DNA of 64,000 bases. Origin: Hyaloscypha bicolor E (taxonomy: Eukaryota; Ascomycota; Leotiomycetes; Helotiales; Hyaloscyphaceae). Location of the stretch: assembly GCF_002865645.1 (NCBI RefSeq), contig NW_020194692.1, positions 455,317 to 519,316 on the forward strand, read 5' to 3'. The position numbers were made by a program, and so were the translations under genes. Shown in pieces: positions 33,562 through 44,491 of this stretch (position 1 is the stretch's first letter; the number at the start of each line of letters is the position of its first letter). The notes beneath the pieces were generated by a model that made no database searches, was not told where the DNA came from, and worked only from the letters and a program-made list of their open reading frames with translations.

Positions 33562-35341
33562 TTTGGAGGATGTAAATGAAGCCGAAATGTGCACAGCACC
33601 GCTTTAGACAGAAAATAATATGATCACAGGTCAAAAGGAGAGTCAGGCCTGCTGGCAAAAGGGGAAGGAATAGTGAAGGCGAAGCGGAAACTGCAGCCTG
33701 CCACACCGGACAGCGGCCACTGACACCTTATAGAGGCGCATACATCATCCGATTCTTGACGTATCTCAATCCAAAATCCAAACCACAAAATTGGGTCGAA
33801 GATCGTACGATAAGATAACTGCAAACGGCTGCGGTTGCATGGGTGGGGGCCGGTGGATACTGAAGTGGGATGGTGGATCCTCGCCAAGATGTTTGGTTGT
33901 TTGACGGGTATTGTGAAACATCGTCAAAATCTCGAGAAGAGGCTTTCGCGTGTACGCTGCTCGATCATTAATAGACACTGAATCTCTAATCAGATATTAT
34001 TTCTGCAGTCTGGTTTTCAAGTGTTTGTGAAAGGAGCAAAGTTCAAATCGAACTTATTTTTCAGCGAATGTCCCTGTGATGGGGCTGAAGAAATCACCGT
34101 ACCCGGCAAAGAGTTTCAAACTCTCGAGGAAACAGAGGTGCAGTCGTGAGGCTCCAAATCAGCCCAGGTACATCCTGGCATGCCGAACATGAAGTGAGAA
34201 AGCATACTTCCAGTAAGCACCGGACGATGGGAATCATGAGATGATTCTGTAACAGGCGTTCAGACAATGTTTTTGCACTTCTTGAAAGTTACGGGAAAAT
34301 AAAGCCTAAACTAATCACCAACGCAGCCACGAATTCTCATTCTCAGTATCTCGTGCTCTGTTTTTTTTAGGGCAATCAAATGGACGCTAAAGGTCTTTGT
34401 AGAATGTGTATATGCTATCAAATGCAGCTTGGCCTTCGATTATCCTCTGTCTATTCTCGACGTCATCGCCCCTTTGTTCTGATTCGCTTACGGCCATGCC
34501 CCTATTCACCCATCTCTACCTCTCAACTCACGCTTAACTCCCCGGCACTACTATCTAAGGTTATCTATTCTTCTTTCGCCCAGCTGTCACGTGTTTTTGT
34601 TGCATATCGCACGGAGAGTGTATATGGGCTCTACGCAAGTAAAGGGCAGGCGACGAGGAACGAATAACGAATAACGAATTGACCAATATATCGAAAAAAT
34701 CAACTCAACAGGCCCCCCATGTCTAACCCCTCTAAACCTCTACTTTTCTCTCTATTTAATATTTATGACAGAAAAACCATGTTCTTTTATTATATATCCC
34801 ATGTCGATGGCAGACTCTTAAAGGAATTTAACTTCGGTTACAAGCGAATCGACTTGATAAACTTGCTCAAATCCTCGCCACCCACCACACAACTTTCCGC
34901 TTAATTTCATCTAGCTTTAGAAAACATATAGTATTTTCCTCCCTTTATATCTCTTTATTAAATTTCTAAAATAATATTTCAATCTTGACTATCTCACTTT
35001 CCTTTATCTATAACTTCTTTGTCCTCGAAGCCTTTTCGCTCCAAACGCCAATTCGTCGATTCAGTCGAGGAATCACTCGGTACAGTAGTATGCATAGCCA
35101 CAGTTGCAGGTTCTATCCTAATATTCGCAATGATAGCGTTCCTAATCTATCTCCAAGAGGAAACGGACCATTTCCAGGTGGTGAAAAGGACCTGATGTTG
35201 AATAGCCGGATTATACAAGAAATAACTCTCCCATCCTCATCATACACATCAGCACTGTCAGGTGCGAAATAAATATTGGACAAGGCGAATGGGCTTACTG
35301 ATAAAGAGAAGTGTCGAATTTTCTGGTTGGGAAGATCCGAA
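33562..35341. other. intergenic, nothing supportable
   Basis: About 1.8 kb between the Egh16-like gene and the transposon. Short unrelated frames only. Moderately AT-rich from 34690 to 34990. Confidence 0.5.
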
Positions 35342-35345
35342 GATC

Positions 35346-35513
35346 TGTTCCATCCCATCTGTCAATACGAGCGGTTTAGGAATCGGGCGCTACGATTGAT
35401 CAATCGTAGCGCCGATTAATCAATCGGGACTCCCATTAATCAATCGTAAATGGAATACGATTCGCAAGCCACAGTGGGTCCCGATTAATTAATCGGGGGG
35501 CCGATTGATCAAT
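35346..35513 (+). repeat. left terminal inverted repeat of the Ginger-like element
   Basis: About 168 bp, matching the reverse complement of the right arm with about three mismatches. It carries about five copies of a palindromic word of the type CGATT[AG]AT[CT]AATCG, possible transposase binding sites. Confidence 0.8.
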
Positions 35514-35543
35514 TGTATAATATTGGGGTTTCGGGCCTAAGGA

Positions 35544-35735
35544 GGCTGAAACCCTTCAGTTCTCAGTATGTAATAATATATCCTCAAGACTAATGGCTGA
35601 AACCTTTTAGTTCTCAGTATGTAATAATATATCCTCAAGACTAATGGCTGAAACCTTTTAGTTCTCAGTATGTAATAATATATCCTCAAGACTAATGGCT
35701 GAAACCCTTTAGTTCTCAGTATATAATAGGGGTAA
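35544..35735 (+). repeat. 51-bp tandem repeat, nearly four copies
   Basis: Units start at 35544, 35595, 35646 and 35697 (exact 51-bp spacing), each opening GGCTGAAACC and containing TTCTCAGTATGTAATAATAT. The last copy is partial. They lie between the left inverted repeat and the transposase start and may be promoter or subterminal sequence. A second short tandem run with a CAGTTCACAGTACA-like unit follows at about 35798-35856. Confidence 0.9.
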
Positions 35736-35919
35736 AGACACTTCTCTAGAGCCTCTAGATATGTATAGGGCCTCTGCTCCCTTTTTACTACCTAGACACA
35801 GTTCACAGCATATAGTTCACAGTACACAGTTCACAGTACACAGTTCATAGTACAAGCACTAGCTTTCTAAGCAAAACCACTGATTCTATATACTTCTTAA
35901 TTATTACCTCACTTCTACT

Positions 35920-38018
35920 ATGTCTCTTTTAACCCTTCGTTTATCTCCAGCCCCTCGTACGCCTCGCGAACGCACCTATGGCCGTGCAGATTAATATTTT
36001 GATATTACTGCACCAGGAGCACGTTCCTCTGGCACTCAGTTCTTACCCTCCCCTATTGCTGAAGAGCCTACTGATAATTGGTCCGCTGAAGACGAAGCTG
36101 CGTGGGATCAAAGGCTTGCTACAGGTGGTAGTAAGAAAATTCTTACTGCTAGGAAACGTATGGATATTAGATGGTGGTTGCAAAATCCTGATGCTTCGCT
36201 CCCTAGTGGAACAAAAGCAGAGAAACGCTACCAGGCTAATATCAAGCACGAATCCCAATTATACGAGCTTCAGGATAATCAGGTATATCGTAAGGAATAC
36301 CATGATAGTCGCCGCGATGAGATCCTTCCAGCTCGCTATGCTCTTTGCTATAACAATGCCTTTGAGATTTTGACTACTATTCATGAGAAATTAATGTATG
36401 CAGGTAAGTATCCCTGAAATATACTAATTTTTATACTAATTACCTATATAATAGCCCCTAATATTGCATTTGAGCATGCAAGACGAATTTGGCATGGCCC
36501 GTCCCGTGACGACCACGCTTGGATAAGTGCTCGCTGTTCTCACTGTAATAAGGAAAAGACTCAGAAGAATAATAAGGAGATTATACCTATCCAATCTCAT
36601 TATCCTGGCGAGCGTATGGTTCTGGATTTAATGGATTTTCGTGTAAGTGTCCCTTAAGTCATGTGATTTACCCCTATATTCCTGCATTTCGTGCATTTCG
36701 TGCGTTTTTAAGCTTTTCCTATAATTTTCGCGATTCCTGTGATTTTCATAAATTCCGAACCTTTTTATCCACACTTCATTAATACTATAGTATTATTATT
36801 ACTAATACTATTATAGCATGATCCGGACGGAGAATATACGTGGATCTGGCAATTGAAATGCCACTTTTCCAAGTTCGTCTGGATCCGTGGGCTTAAGGCT
36901 AAGACTGCGGACAAAGCTGCGGACGAGCTTGTCAAATGGCTAAATAATAATGGATATATTTCCATTCTAGCCTGTGATAATGGGGGGGAGTTTAAGGGGA
37001 AAGTGATTGAGATTTGCAAGAAGAGAGGGATAAAGATTATTCGCGGACGAGCTTATCACCCCCAATCTCAGGGCTCTATTGAGGTGGCTAATCGAATCTT
37101 TAAGAAACGGCTACGGGCCGCACGAGCGGATACTGGTATCCAATCGTGGATACAGTTACTTCCTTTAATCGCATGGGTAATTAATACCACAGCTACAGGG
37201 GCCCTTCCTAAGGGAAATACACCATACGAGGTCTGGTTTGGACGAAAGCCACCTACTGATTTCCTGGATCACAAGGAGAGCGCTCGCCGTGCATATATAG
37301 CCCTGGGAGGTATAGAGGGAGGGGAAGAGGTTGAGAGTGATGAGAATAGTAGTTCTGAGGGTGGAGAGGATAGCTTATTCGTTGACGAGGAAGCAGATCA
37401 AGAAGAAGCAGCTGAGGAGATGATTTTATCTGAACTAACTAAGAGGGTTGCGGAGCATATGAGAAAACAGAGGGAGAATATGGTAAAGAGAGCGAATTCT
37501 AAAGCTCTTGAGTATGATATTCAAGAGATTGCAACCCTCGGGATCCCAAAGCAATACAGATTCAGTACAGAAATGGCTAGGATTCTAGTGAGAGTTCTGG
37601 AAAAGACTTCAAAGGTATGTGATTTATGAGCCTTACTTTTAATAAAAGCTAATTAAAATAGGGCTACTGTCTAGCTACTAAGTATGGCGAGCTTACTACT
37701 CTCTGGCCGCATAGTGCCCTCAACAAAATCACCTCCCAATTAACTTATCCTGATTTACCTACTACTGGTGCAATCCACAAGAGGGATAAAATTACCCTTC
37801 CCAAAGCGGTAGCAAAGGAGAATAATCGTGGTTCAATTGCGTCAGTTCAGAAGGCTGGAAGAGTATCTGAGAGAGCAAAGAAGAGAGTAGCTAAGGAGCA
37901 AGCACGTGAGAATGGAGCTAGAGAAGGAGGAGAATCAGGTGATCAAGTAGAGGGGAGGGCACCAAAAAGGGCTAGGGTGGCTATAGGAGCGCCTAGACGT
38001 AGTGGGAGGCATGTATAG
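35920..38018 (+). CDS. DDE integrase-type transposase with one premature stop
   Basis: Exons 35920-36403, 36455-36642, 36817-37614 and 37662-38018 would give 608 codons. The introns have GTAAGT, GTAAGT and GTATGT donors. A HHCC-type zinc-binding region (FEHARRIWHGPSRDDHAW...CSHC) precedes the catalytic core. D222 lies in LDLMDF, D278 in LACDNGGEF and E313 in SQGSIEV, so the last two acids are 35 residues apart as in LTR integrases. The C-terminal third is acidic, then Lys/Arg-rich, ending APRRSGRHV. One in-frame TAA at 35992-35994 (codon 25, most simply CAA to TAA) blocks the long product. The next in-frame Met is at 36160, upstream of the whole core, so a shortened enzyme is conceivable. It shows no LTR or reverse transcriptase. 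Confidence 0.8.
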
Positions 38019-38076
38019 TAAAGCTTTTACTATTCCCGAAACCTCAATATTACCCGATTAGGCAATCGGCTCTCCG

Positions 38077-38244
38077 ATTGATCAATCGGCCCCCCGATTG
38101 ATTAATCGGGACCCACTGTGGCTTGCGAATCGTATTCCATTTACGATTGATTAATGGGAGTCCCGATTGATTAATCGGCGCTACGATTGATTAATCGTAG
38201 CGCCCGATTCCTAAACCGCTCGTATTGACAGATGGGATGGAACA
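38077..38244 (-). repeat. right terminal inverted repeat of the Ginger-like element
   Basis: Reverse complement of the left arm, with the same series of CGATTAATCAATCG-type palindromes and the terminus GGATGGAACA. Confidence 0.8.
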
Positions 38245-38248
38245 GATC

Positions 38249-38487
38249 AAGGTTGGGTGGTCGGCGAAGACTAGGCGATTGGGATTTTTGAGGGGGCCGA
38301 CTTGCTAGGACACACTCCAATAGTCGGGGGACGAATAGCATGGCAAAGTTTCAGGAAAGAAGCCACTGGACGGAAAAGGTTAGGACGCTCCAAGTCGACT
38401 TCATACACTTATGAACAAGATTAGTTTTCAAATAGAAAGAATTATATACCGACCATGCTCTGCCCTCCAATAGGAAGGTGTCACCCT
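38249..38487. other. spacer between transposon and NRPS 3' end
   Basis: About 240 bp with no feature. The transposon thus lies immediately beyond the NRPS stop codon. Confidence 0.5.
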
Positions 38488-41400
38488 CTACATCATTGCA
38501 GGAGAATTCAAAACCTCCCCAACAGTCATCTCCGGCTTTAACCCCGCATCCACAAGTGTCAAAAATACCCTCTTCATTTCCCGTAACAGCCTCTCCACCA
38601 CCTCACTCCCAACGAATCTCTCATCATAATAAACCACCCACTCCATCCTCCCATCATATAGGTCAACGTTAACACCAAACGGGTCATCGCACCCAGCATG
38701 CGAGCTCATATATTCAAGCCCCCAACCCTTCCCCAAACTCGCCAGTGGATGCGGATTGATATTGATATTCAACGAATTCTTCAACCGGTCTTTCAAGTGG
38801 CTCATCTCTCTCAGCTCCAGCCAGCCGAGATGTTCGAATGGTATGCTGGTACTGTTGAACTGCTGGGACTCACAGAGTAGATCTTTGACTTTTTGATTCG
38901 GATTGATGTGTGTTCGCACGGGGATGAAAAGTGTTGTAGGACCGATGAGATCTTGGATACCATCCACAGGTAGGTTTCGTCCTGAGCGATCGGAATAGAG
39001 GATCACGTCCTCGCAGTCGAGATGACGGGCGATCGTCAGGCTGCAGGCTATTTCGATCATGGTTGGCAGGGTACATTCTGCTCGCTGAATCTCGGGGCTC
39101 CCTATCGACATGGACTTTTCAGTGATGTTGAAGACAATCCGACCAGGTGGAATGAGAAATAATGGCTTCGTGTTGGCGCCTGCTAGATGCGAAGTCCAAA
39201 AGTCGGTGGCGGATTGCTTATCAGCTTCCGTGATGTACTTGACGAACTGGTTCATTGTTGGCAGAGGCGTGTCTGGCAGGTCTTGGAAATAAGCCGCTTC
39301 CAGTTCCTTGAACAGCATACTTCGAGCAAAGGCATCGTAAATCATATGATGTGCTGTCATGACGAAAAATCGCTCATCGCTGCCTTTAGGCGCCACAATT
39401 GCAAGCCGTAAAAGTCGATCCCCAAATGTCATGGGTGCTGTTTTATCTTCTTCGACGTATCGATCCAGATCATTTGCTTCGGCCCATCGGAAAGGCTGGG
39501 GCTCCTTGAGCACCACCTGAAATATCCCATGGCCAGTGTTTATGACACGAGTCCGAAGACTTTGGTGACGATGAATTGCCGATATCCAGATACCCTTGAA
39601 TTTCTCGAAATCGATAGCATGCGGAAGAGAATACACCGCTTGCGATTGCCAATCCCACGGGCCGTTGATATCTTTCTCGGCTTCAGGGTACCCAGTAACG
39701 TAATGTAGCTGCATCGCAGTAATAGGATACATGTCCTCAATTTCTTCAAGACTGACCCTACACTGCTGAGTTGCTTGGTTGCATAATTTTGCTTTACTTG
39801 GACCGGATAGTAGAGAAAATGGAGTGACTTCGTCAGCCCTCACATTTTCCCGCGCTGTCAAAGCCAGTTGCATCAGATTAGGAGTTTTGAAAATCCCTGC
39901 AACTGTCATAGTCATGCCCTCTCTTCGCGCCATCGACACCAGACGCATGGCAAGCACGCTGCCACCTCCAAGCTCGAAGAAGTTGTCATCAAGTCCAACC
40001 TGATCAACACCGAGAAGGGTTTTCCAAATACCAGAAATTCTCTTCTCCATGTCTGTTAAAGGAGGCTTGTAGCTTTTCCTGGGCGGCGCCGACGAATGAG
40101 CGGTTCCATTTGCCTGGTGCGTCGCCATCACATCGATTTGAAGTTCTTTCTGCAGTTCTGCCACTGTCGTTGAAGGGCCGCAGACAGATATCCTGAGAAG
40201 GAGCTGCTCCATTTGTTGGAACATTTTCCGCACTTGAGCTTCGGAGAGGACTTGATTATCGAATGTTGCTCTGAAGTCAATGTTATTATCTTTGTGAAGT
40301 TCGCATTCCATCACAATTGCGAAGTCCATGACCGGGAAACTGTAGCTCCTCCCCTGCAGTATTGTCTTCGAATCTGGAGCCCTGTGTGCGGATTGCACGA
40401 CCAGGAGGCTGCGGAATTTGCAAGCTGGTACGGCGTCTTCGCTCACCCGTCGGATGTTGTCGAGTCCAAACTGAGCGAATGGGAGGATTTTGAGGTACTG
40501 CTTCTGAATTATTTGAAGAAAGTCTTGAACTCTTTGGTCTGGTGTGAATCGTGCCCTGAATGGGATTGTTGTCACTGTCGGTCCTGGGATTCGGTCGATT
40601 CCTGGAAGTTGTGCAGTGCGGCCATTCAAGGTGACGCCTGTGATAATGTCTGTGGAATTCGAGTAACTGGCAAGAAGAAGGAACCAAGCTGCTTGTATCA
40701 TAGTAGCCGCCGTAGTAGATCCTCGTTTGATAGAGACTACCTTGTGCTCCAGCTCTGCATCGGCGTGTGAATTAAGATGATGGAGGATGCGATTGGACCT
40801 TTGCACCTTCGGGATGTAATTTGGGTTCGGAAGCGGTGGGAAGACAGGAGCGGATGTACCAGTCAATTGTTCCTTCCAAAGCTCCTTCGCCGAAGACTTG
40901 TCTTGCTTCATAATATGCTTGACAAAGGTGTTGAACTTTGGATTGGCTGGCATTGCTGGTGTGACTCCCAAATATTCCTGTTCGACGGAGGTAATAATAT
41001 CTGATTCAGACCATCCATCTATCTATTGATATACGCAAGTTAGCTAGTATTGGGGCATCCAAGCTTAATATCTTTCTCGTTTAAAATAGGTCTAAAGGGC
41101 TTACCAGAGCATGGTGGATAGTCCACACAAGGAAGTATTGCCGAGGGTCATCCTGCCTTACTGCCGACAGACGAGACATGGTCTTCTCCAAATGAAGACC
41201 CCGCTGCTTCTCCGTTCTAAGGAAAGAAGCCAAATCTCCGTCGACCACGTCCCAATTGAGAGGCTCATCGACTACGACCTGTAACAACTCTGAATTGTAG
41301 TCGAAGAACCTCGTCCGCAGAACTTCCGTATGCTTCGAGATATTTTCCCATGCATTTCTCAACTTATCTAGGTCTATAGTCTCTGGCATTTGATACACGA

Positions 41401-43691
41401 ACTGCAGAATATATGTGCCATCATCCTTCATTGACAGAGCCAGGAGACCCTCTTGCATGGGTGTGACAGGATAGATATCTCGAATATTGTGCGGGGCGAT
41501 AGAACAACGTTTGCGAGCTTCCTGAAGCACAAGCTTGATATCCCAACTCTTATCCAGGAGGGAAAATGGAGCAATGTCGACCGGGGTTTCATCGCCGTGA
41601 GTGAGACCTTTTGTGATATTCGCCATGTCGGATAGGACAGGATGATCGAAAATGGCCTCGAGGCTTAAGTCTAAACCACCAGTTCGGGCTGCAGCAACAA
41701 GCTTTATCGCCAAGACAGAATCTCCTCCCAGGGAGAAGAAATTGTCATCCAGATCGATATCTGAAGGCGGGACACAAAACACATCTGCCCAAAGCCGTCG
41801 AAATTGCGACTCGTTCTCAGTTAAGTGTGAGAGCGACTTCACCCCGGAAGATCGGCTACTCGCATGAGTGAAAATAGCAAGTTGCTTAGCAGATAGTGGA
41901 GTGACGCCGTCCCGGAGGAGTTTTCGGTCAAGCTTCCGAGAGACAGTAAGAGGAACGTGTCTAACAGGAATCCAGATTGATGGCACAGCGTAAGTCGGGA
42001 GTATCAGCCTCAACTTTGCCTCGATCCGCGAAATCAGAGACGAGAAGGCTTCTTGCTCCTGGGGCGATGTCCTGAGAGAGGGGCCGTCATCTTCGTTCTT
42101 TCTATCCCAATCTAGACAACCAATTGGAGCAGAAGTGGTAAGGCATAAGAATGCCACCAACTGCTTGGTGACCAAGCCAGACAAAATCACTGCCTCGACC
42201 AATACGTGCTTCGTTTCCACATCTTCCAACTCGCTTAAGCAGCTACGGAGATTCTTCTCCACCTCTTCTAATTCAAGCCGTACTCCCCGAATTTTGACCT
42301 GATTGTCGATCCTTCCCATGTAACAAACCCTCCCATCCTCAAGGTACCTTGCCAAATCACCAGTTCGATACAATCGGATCGGTTTATGGGCCGTGGACCC
42401 ATTAATATGTGGCGTCCAATCCGGATTGCGGATGAATTTCTCGTCGGTCTTGGACTGATCATTCAAATATCCTCGTCCAACAAGTGGCCCTTCGATCAGA
42501 AGCTCTCCAACCTCTCCAATCTCAGCCAGTTCATTCCAATTACCCTGCTTTGAGATCCAGGCTCGAGAGCTGACTGGTCTCCCTATTTCTCCAAGCGCTG
42601 TCTGGTGATCGCTGGCGTCCGAAGTGAAGCAAATGACACAACATTCAGTGGGGCCTATAGCGAAAGCTAAGCCAATTTTTAGCCGAAAATATAGCAAGAA
42701 ATTTCTCACCGTAAACCAAAATCAGTCTTAATTTCGAAGCCCACTTCTCAATGAATGAGGGAGAAGCACTCTCTCCACCCAATATTAACGTCTTCAAGGT
42801 CGGCACATTTTCGAAAGTGAGATTAGTAGCGAGTGAAGGTGTAAACTTGGCGTTCGTGACTTCCATTCTGTTCATCGCATCAACTATGGCATTATTTCTC
42901 TCCCACTCTGAAGGAATACACACGGTTCCTCCATGAACGAGAGTTGCAAAGATGTCCGTGATGCAAGCATCAAAAGCGTATGAGGCAAACTGGAAGACGC
43001 GAGATTTCTTGCCATAACCCATACGCTGCCCGCAGTAGGTAGCTGTGGTGGAGAGTTGCGAATGCTCAACTAGATGATTTGTGAGACATTCGGATCAAAA
43101 GCTCTCCTCAGATAAGTACCTACTGATGACAGCTTTTGGAACACCAGTACTCCCTGAAGTGAAGATGATGTAAGCCGCGTTGATGAGCTTGGCGGAAGAG
43201 TGGACTGGGGCTTTTTTCAGTTTGAGGAACGCCTCGGCATCCACGACAAATGACCGTTCTACGAGATTCTGACAGGTACCCAAACATGCTGAAGATGAGA
43301 GAGCGAAAGTGGCTCCTGCTTGCTTGACAAAGTACTCCAGCCGAGCAACAGGTTGAGAGGGATCCAGAAGAGCGAAGGCGCCTCCTGCCTTGAGAATCGC
43401 AAGCAGCCCGACAATTGCCCATTTAGACTTCTCGAAGCACAAGGGAACGATGACTTCGGGTCCAACACCTTGTGTAACGAGATGGGTCGCTAGTTGTGAA
43501 GAGAGATCCTCGAGCTCGCCGTAGCTGAGGTTGCCATCCGAAGAGCATATTGCTTGTAAATCGGGATCTTGCTCTGCATGAGCTCGAATGAGATTGTGGA
43601 CAAAGGCGTCCATGGCTGGAGGAATGATTCGATTCGATTCCAACATTCGATCGAAAATCGAAGCGCCGCCAAAGCTCCCGTTGAGCGTCAT
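38488..43691 (-). CDS. non-ribosomal peptide synthetase, A-T-C-T-C
   Basis: Four exons, 43691-43124, 43069-42710, 42654-41105 and 41022-38488, give 1670 aa. Joins restore PKAVIIEHSQLS, LVYGPTECCV and HHALIDGWSES. The adenylation domain (about 30-560) has FTSGSTGVPKAV, FQFASYAFDACITDIF, YGPTE, YRTGDLARY, GRIDNQVKIRGVRLE and SRKLDRK. Thiolation domain 1 has FFSLGGDS (Ser 622). Condensation domain 1 has HHALIDG (about 823-829). Thiolation domain 2 is FFELGGGS (Ser 1181) with Gly in place of the usual Asp. Condensation domain 2 has HHMIYDA (first His 1384). No thioesterase, reductase or epimerase domain is present. One A domain with two T-C pairs suggests repeated use of one building block with release by the last C domain, as in fusarinine-type siderophore synthetases (SidD/NPS6), which normally keep a degenerate second A domain. 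Product unknown. Confidence 0.88.
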
Positions 43692-44491
43692 TGGATCTAT
43701 TCAGAACGTTTCCTCTGGTCGCAGAGAATTCTTTGTACTGAAGGAACCTTAGAAGAGCGCGGAGATCGTCTCGATAATGAGTGTTGCGTAACTGGCGAGA
43801 GGCTTCAAATATGAGACATCATATCTGCAAAAATTCCATACTCCAGGAGCAAAGAAATATATCCCAAAGACGCGACAACTGGGACTGGTTGCATGGGACG
43901 GCGATTCGTGTAAGCTGACGGTGGAGGAACGTATGATCAAGGAAGAAACGTGCTGTAATTTCCCCGATAAATGCCCGGCACTCGTGTGCCTCGCTCGTGC
44001 CGTGCCGCGTGCCCCTGCTGCATGATGCAAGTGAGTGCCTTTGGACGCCATTCACGGTTCTGCGCCCACTATTCGCTGCACATTCGGGGCTTGAAATCTC
44101 ACTAATGCTCGCGGTGTCACATACCTTCCTAGTTCTCGCTCTTGCTTTGGTGGCAGTTCAGCCTAAAAGCCCTTGTGGCTCTAGACCTTGATCTTGGCTC
44201 GCTGTGTCGTACATTAAAGCTGGCGATGAATAAAAGAAGCGTTTTGAGAGGATACCGCAAATCAGTACTGTAGCTGCTGCTCCCCCGGAAGCAATCCTCC
44301 ACTTCCACCAGTAGAAAGTTAAGAAGAGCAATTCAACATCGAAATATGTGATTGGGACGATGTTCTCCTATGGGACTTGTTGTAGCGGACCAAGTCAACC
44401 TAAGACAATAGTCAGCTCGAGACGATCTCAAAGAATGAAATTTACAACCTCCTCGCCTCAGGCGCCCATTCCCAAATGGCCTCAATTGCTG
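43692..44491. promoter_or_regulatory. NRPS upstream region and regulator 3' flank
   Basis: About 800 bp between the NRPS start and the end of the regulator gene, both on the minus strand. Candidate promoter sequence for the NRPS. I see no clear palindromic operator. Confidence 0.35.

Larger units (their letters stand above)
35342..38248 (+). mobile_element. Ginger-like DNA transposon with integrase-type transposase
   Basis: The element spans 35346-38244 (2899 bp), bounded by TGTTCCATCC at one end and GGATGGAACA at the other. GATC directly outside each end (35342-35345 and 38245-38248) is a 4-bp target duplication. The terminal inverted repeats extend about 168 bp with only a few mismatches. 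The only gene is a transposase with a DDE integrase core and no reverse transcriptase, protease or LTR. That combination (long TIRs with TG..CA ends, 4-bp duplication, LTR-type integrase) matches the Ginger group as I know it. Near identity of the two arms indicates recent insertion. Confidence 0.82.

Noticed and set aside
33624..33706. Hydrophobic leader upstream of the Egh16-like frame (alternative signal peptide)
   Set aside because: Its start would be GTG and it continues through non-conserved sequence; the ATG at 33559-33561 with a one-base shift fits the family better.
40213..41004. Plus-strand frames within the NRPS region
   Set aside because: They overlap conserved condensation-domain sequence on the other strand and show no domain.
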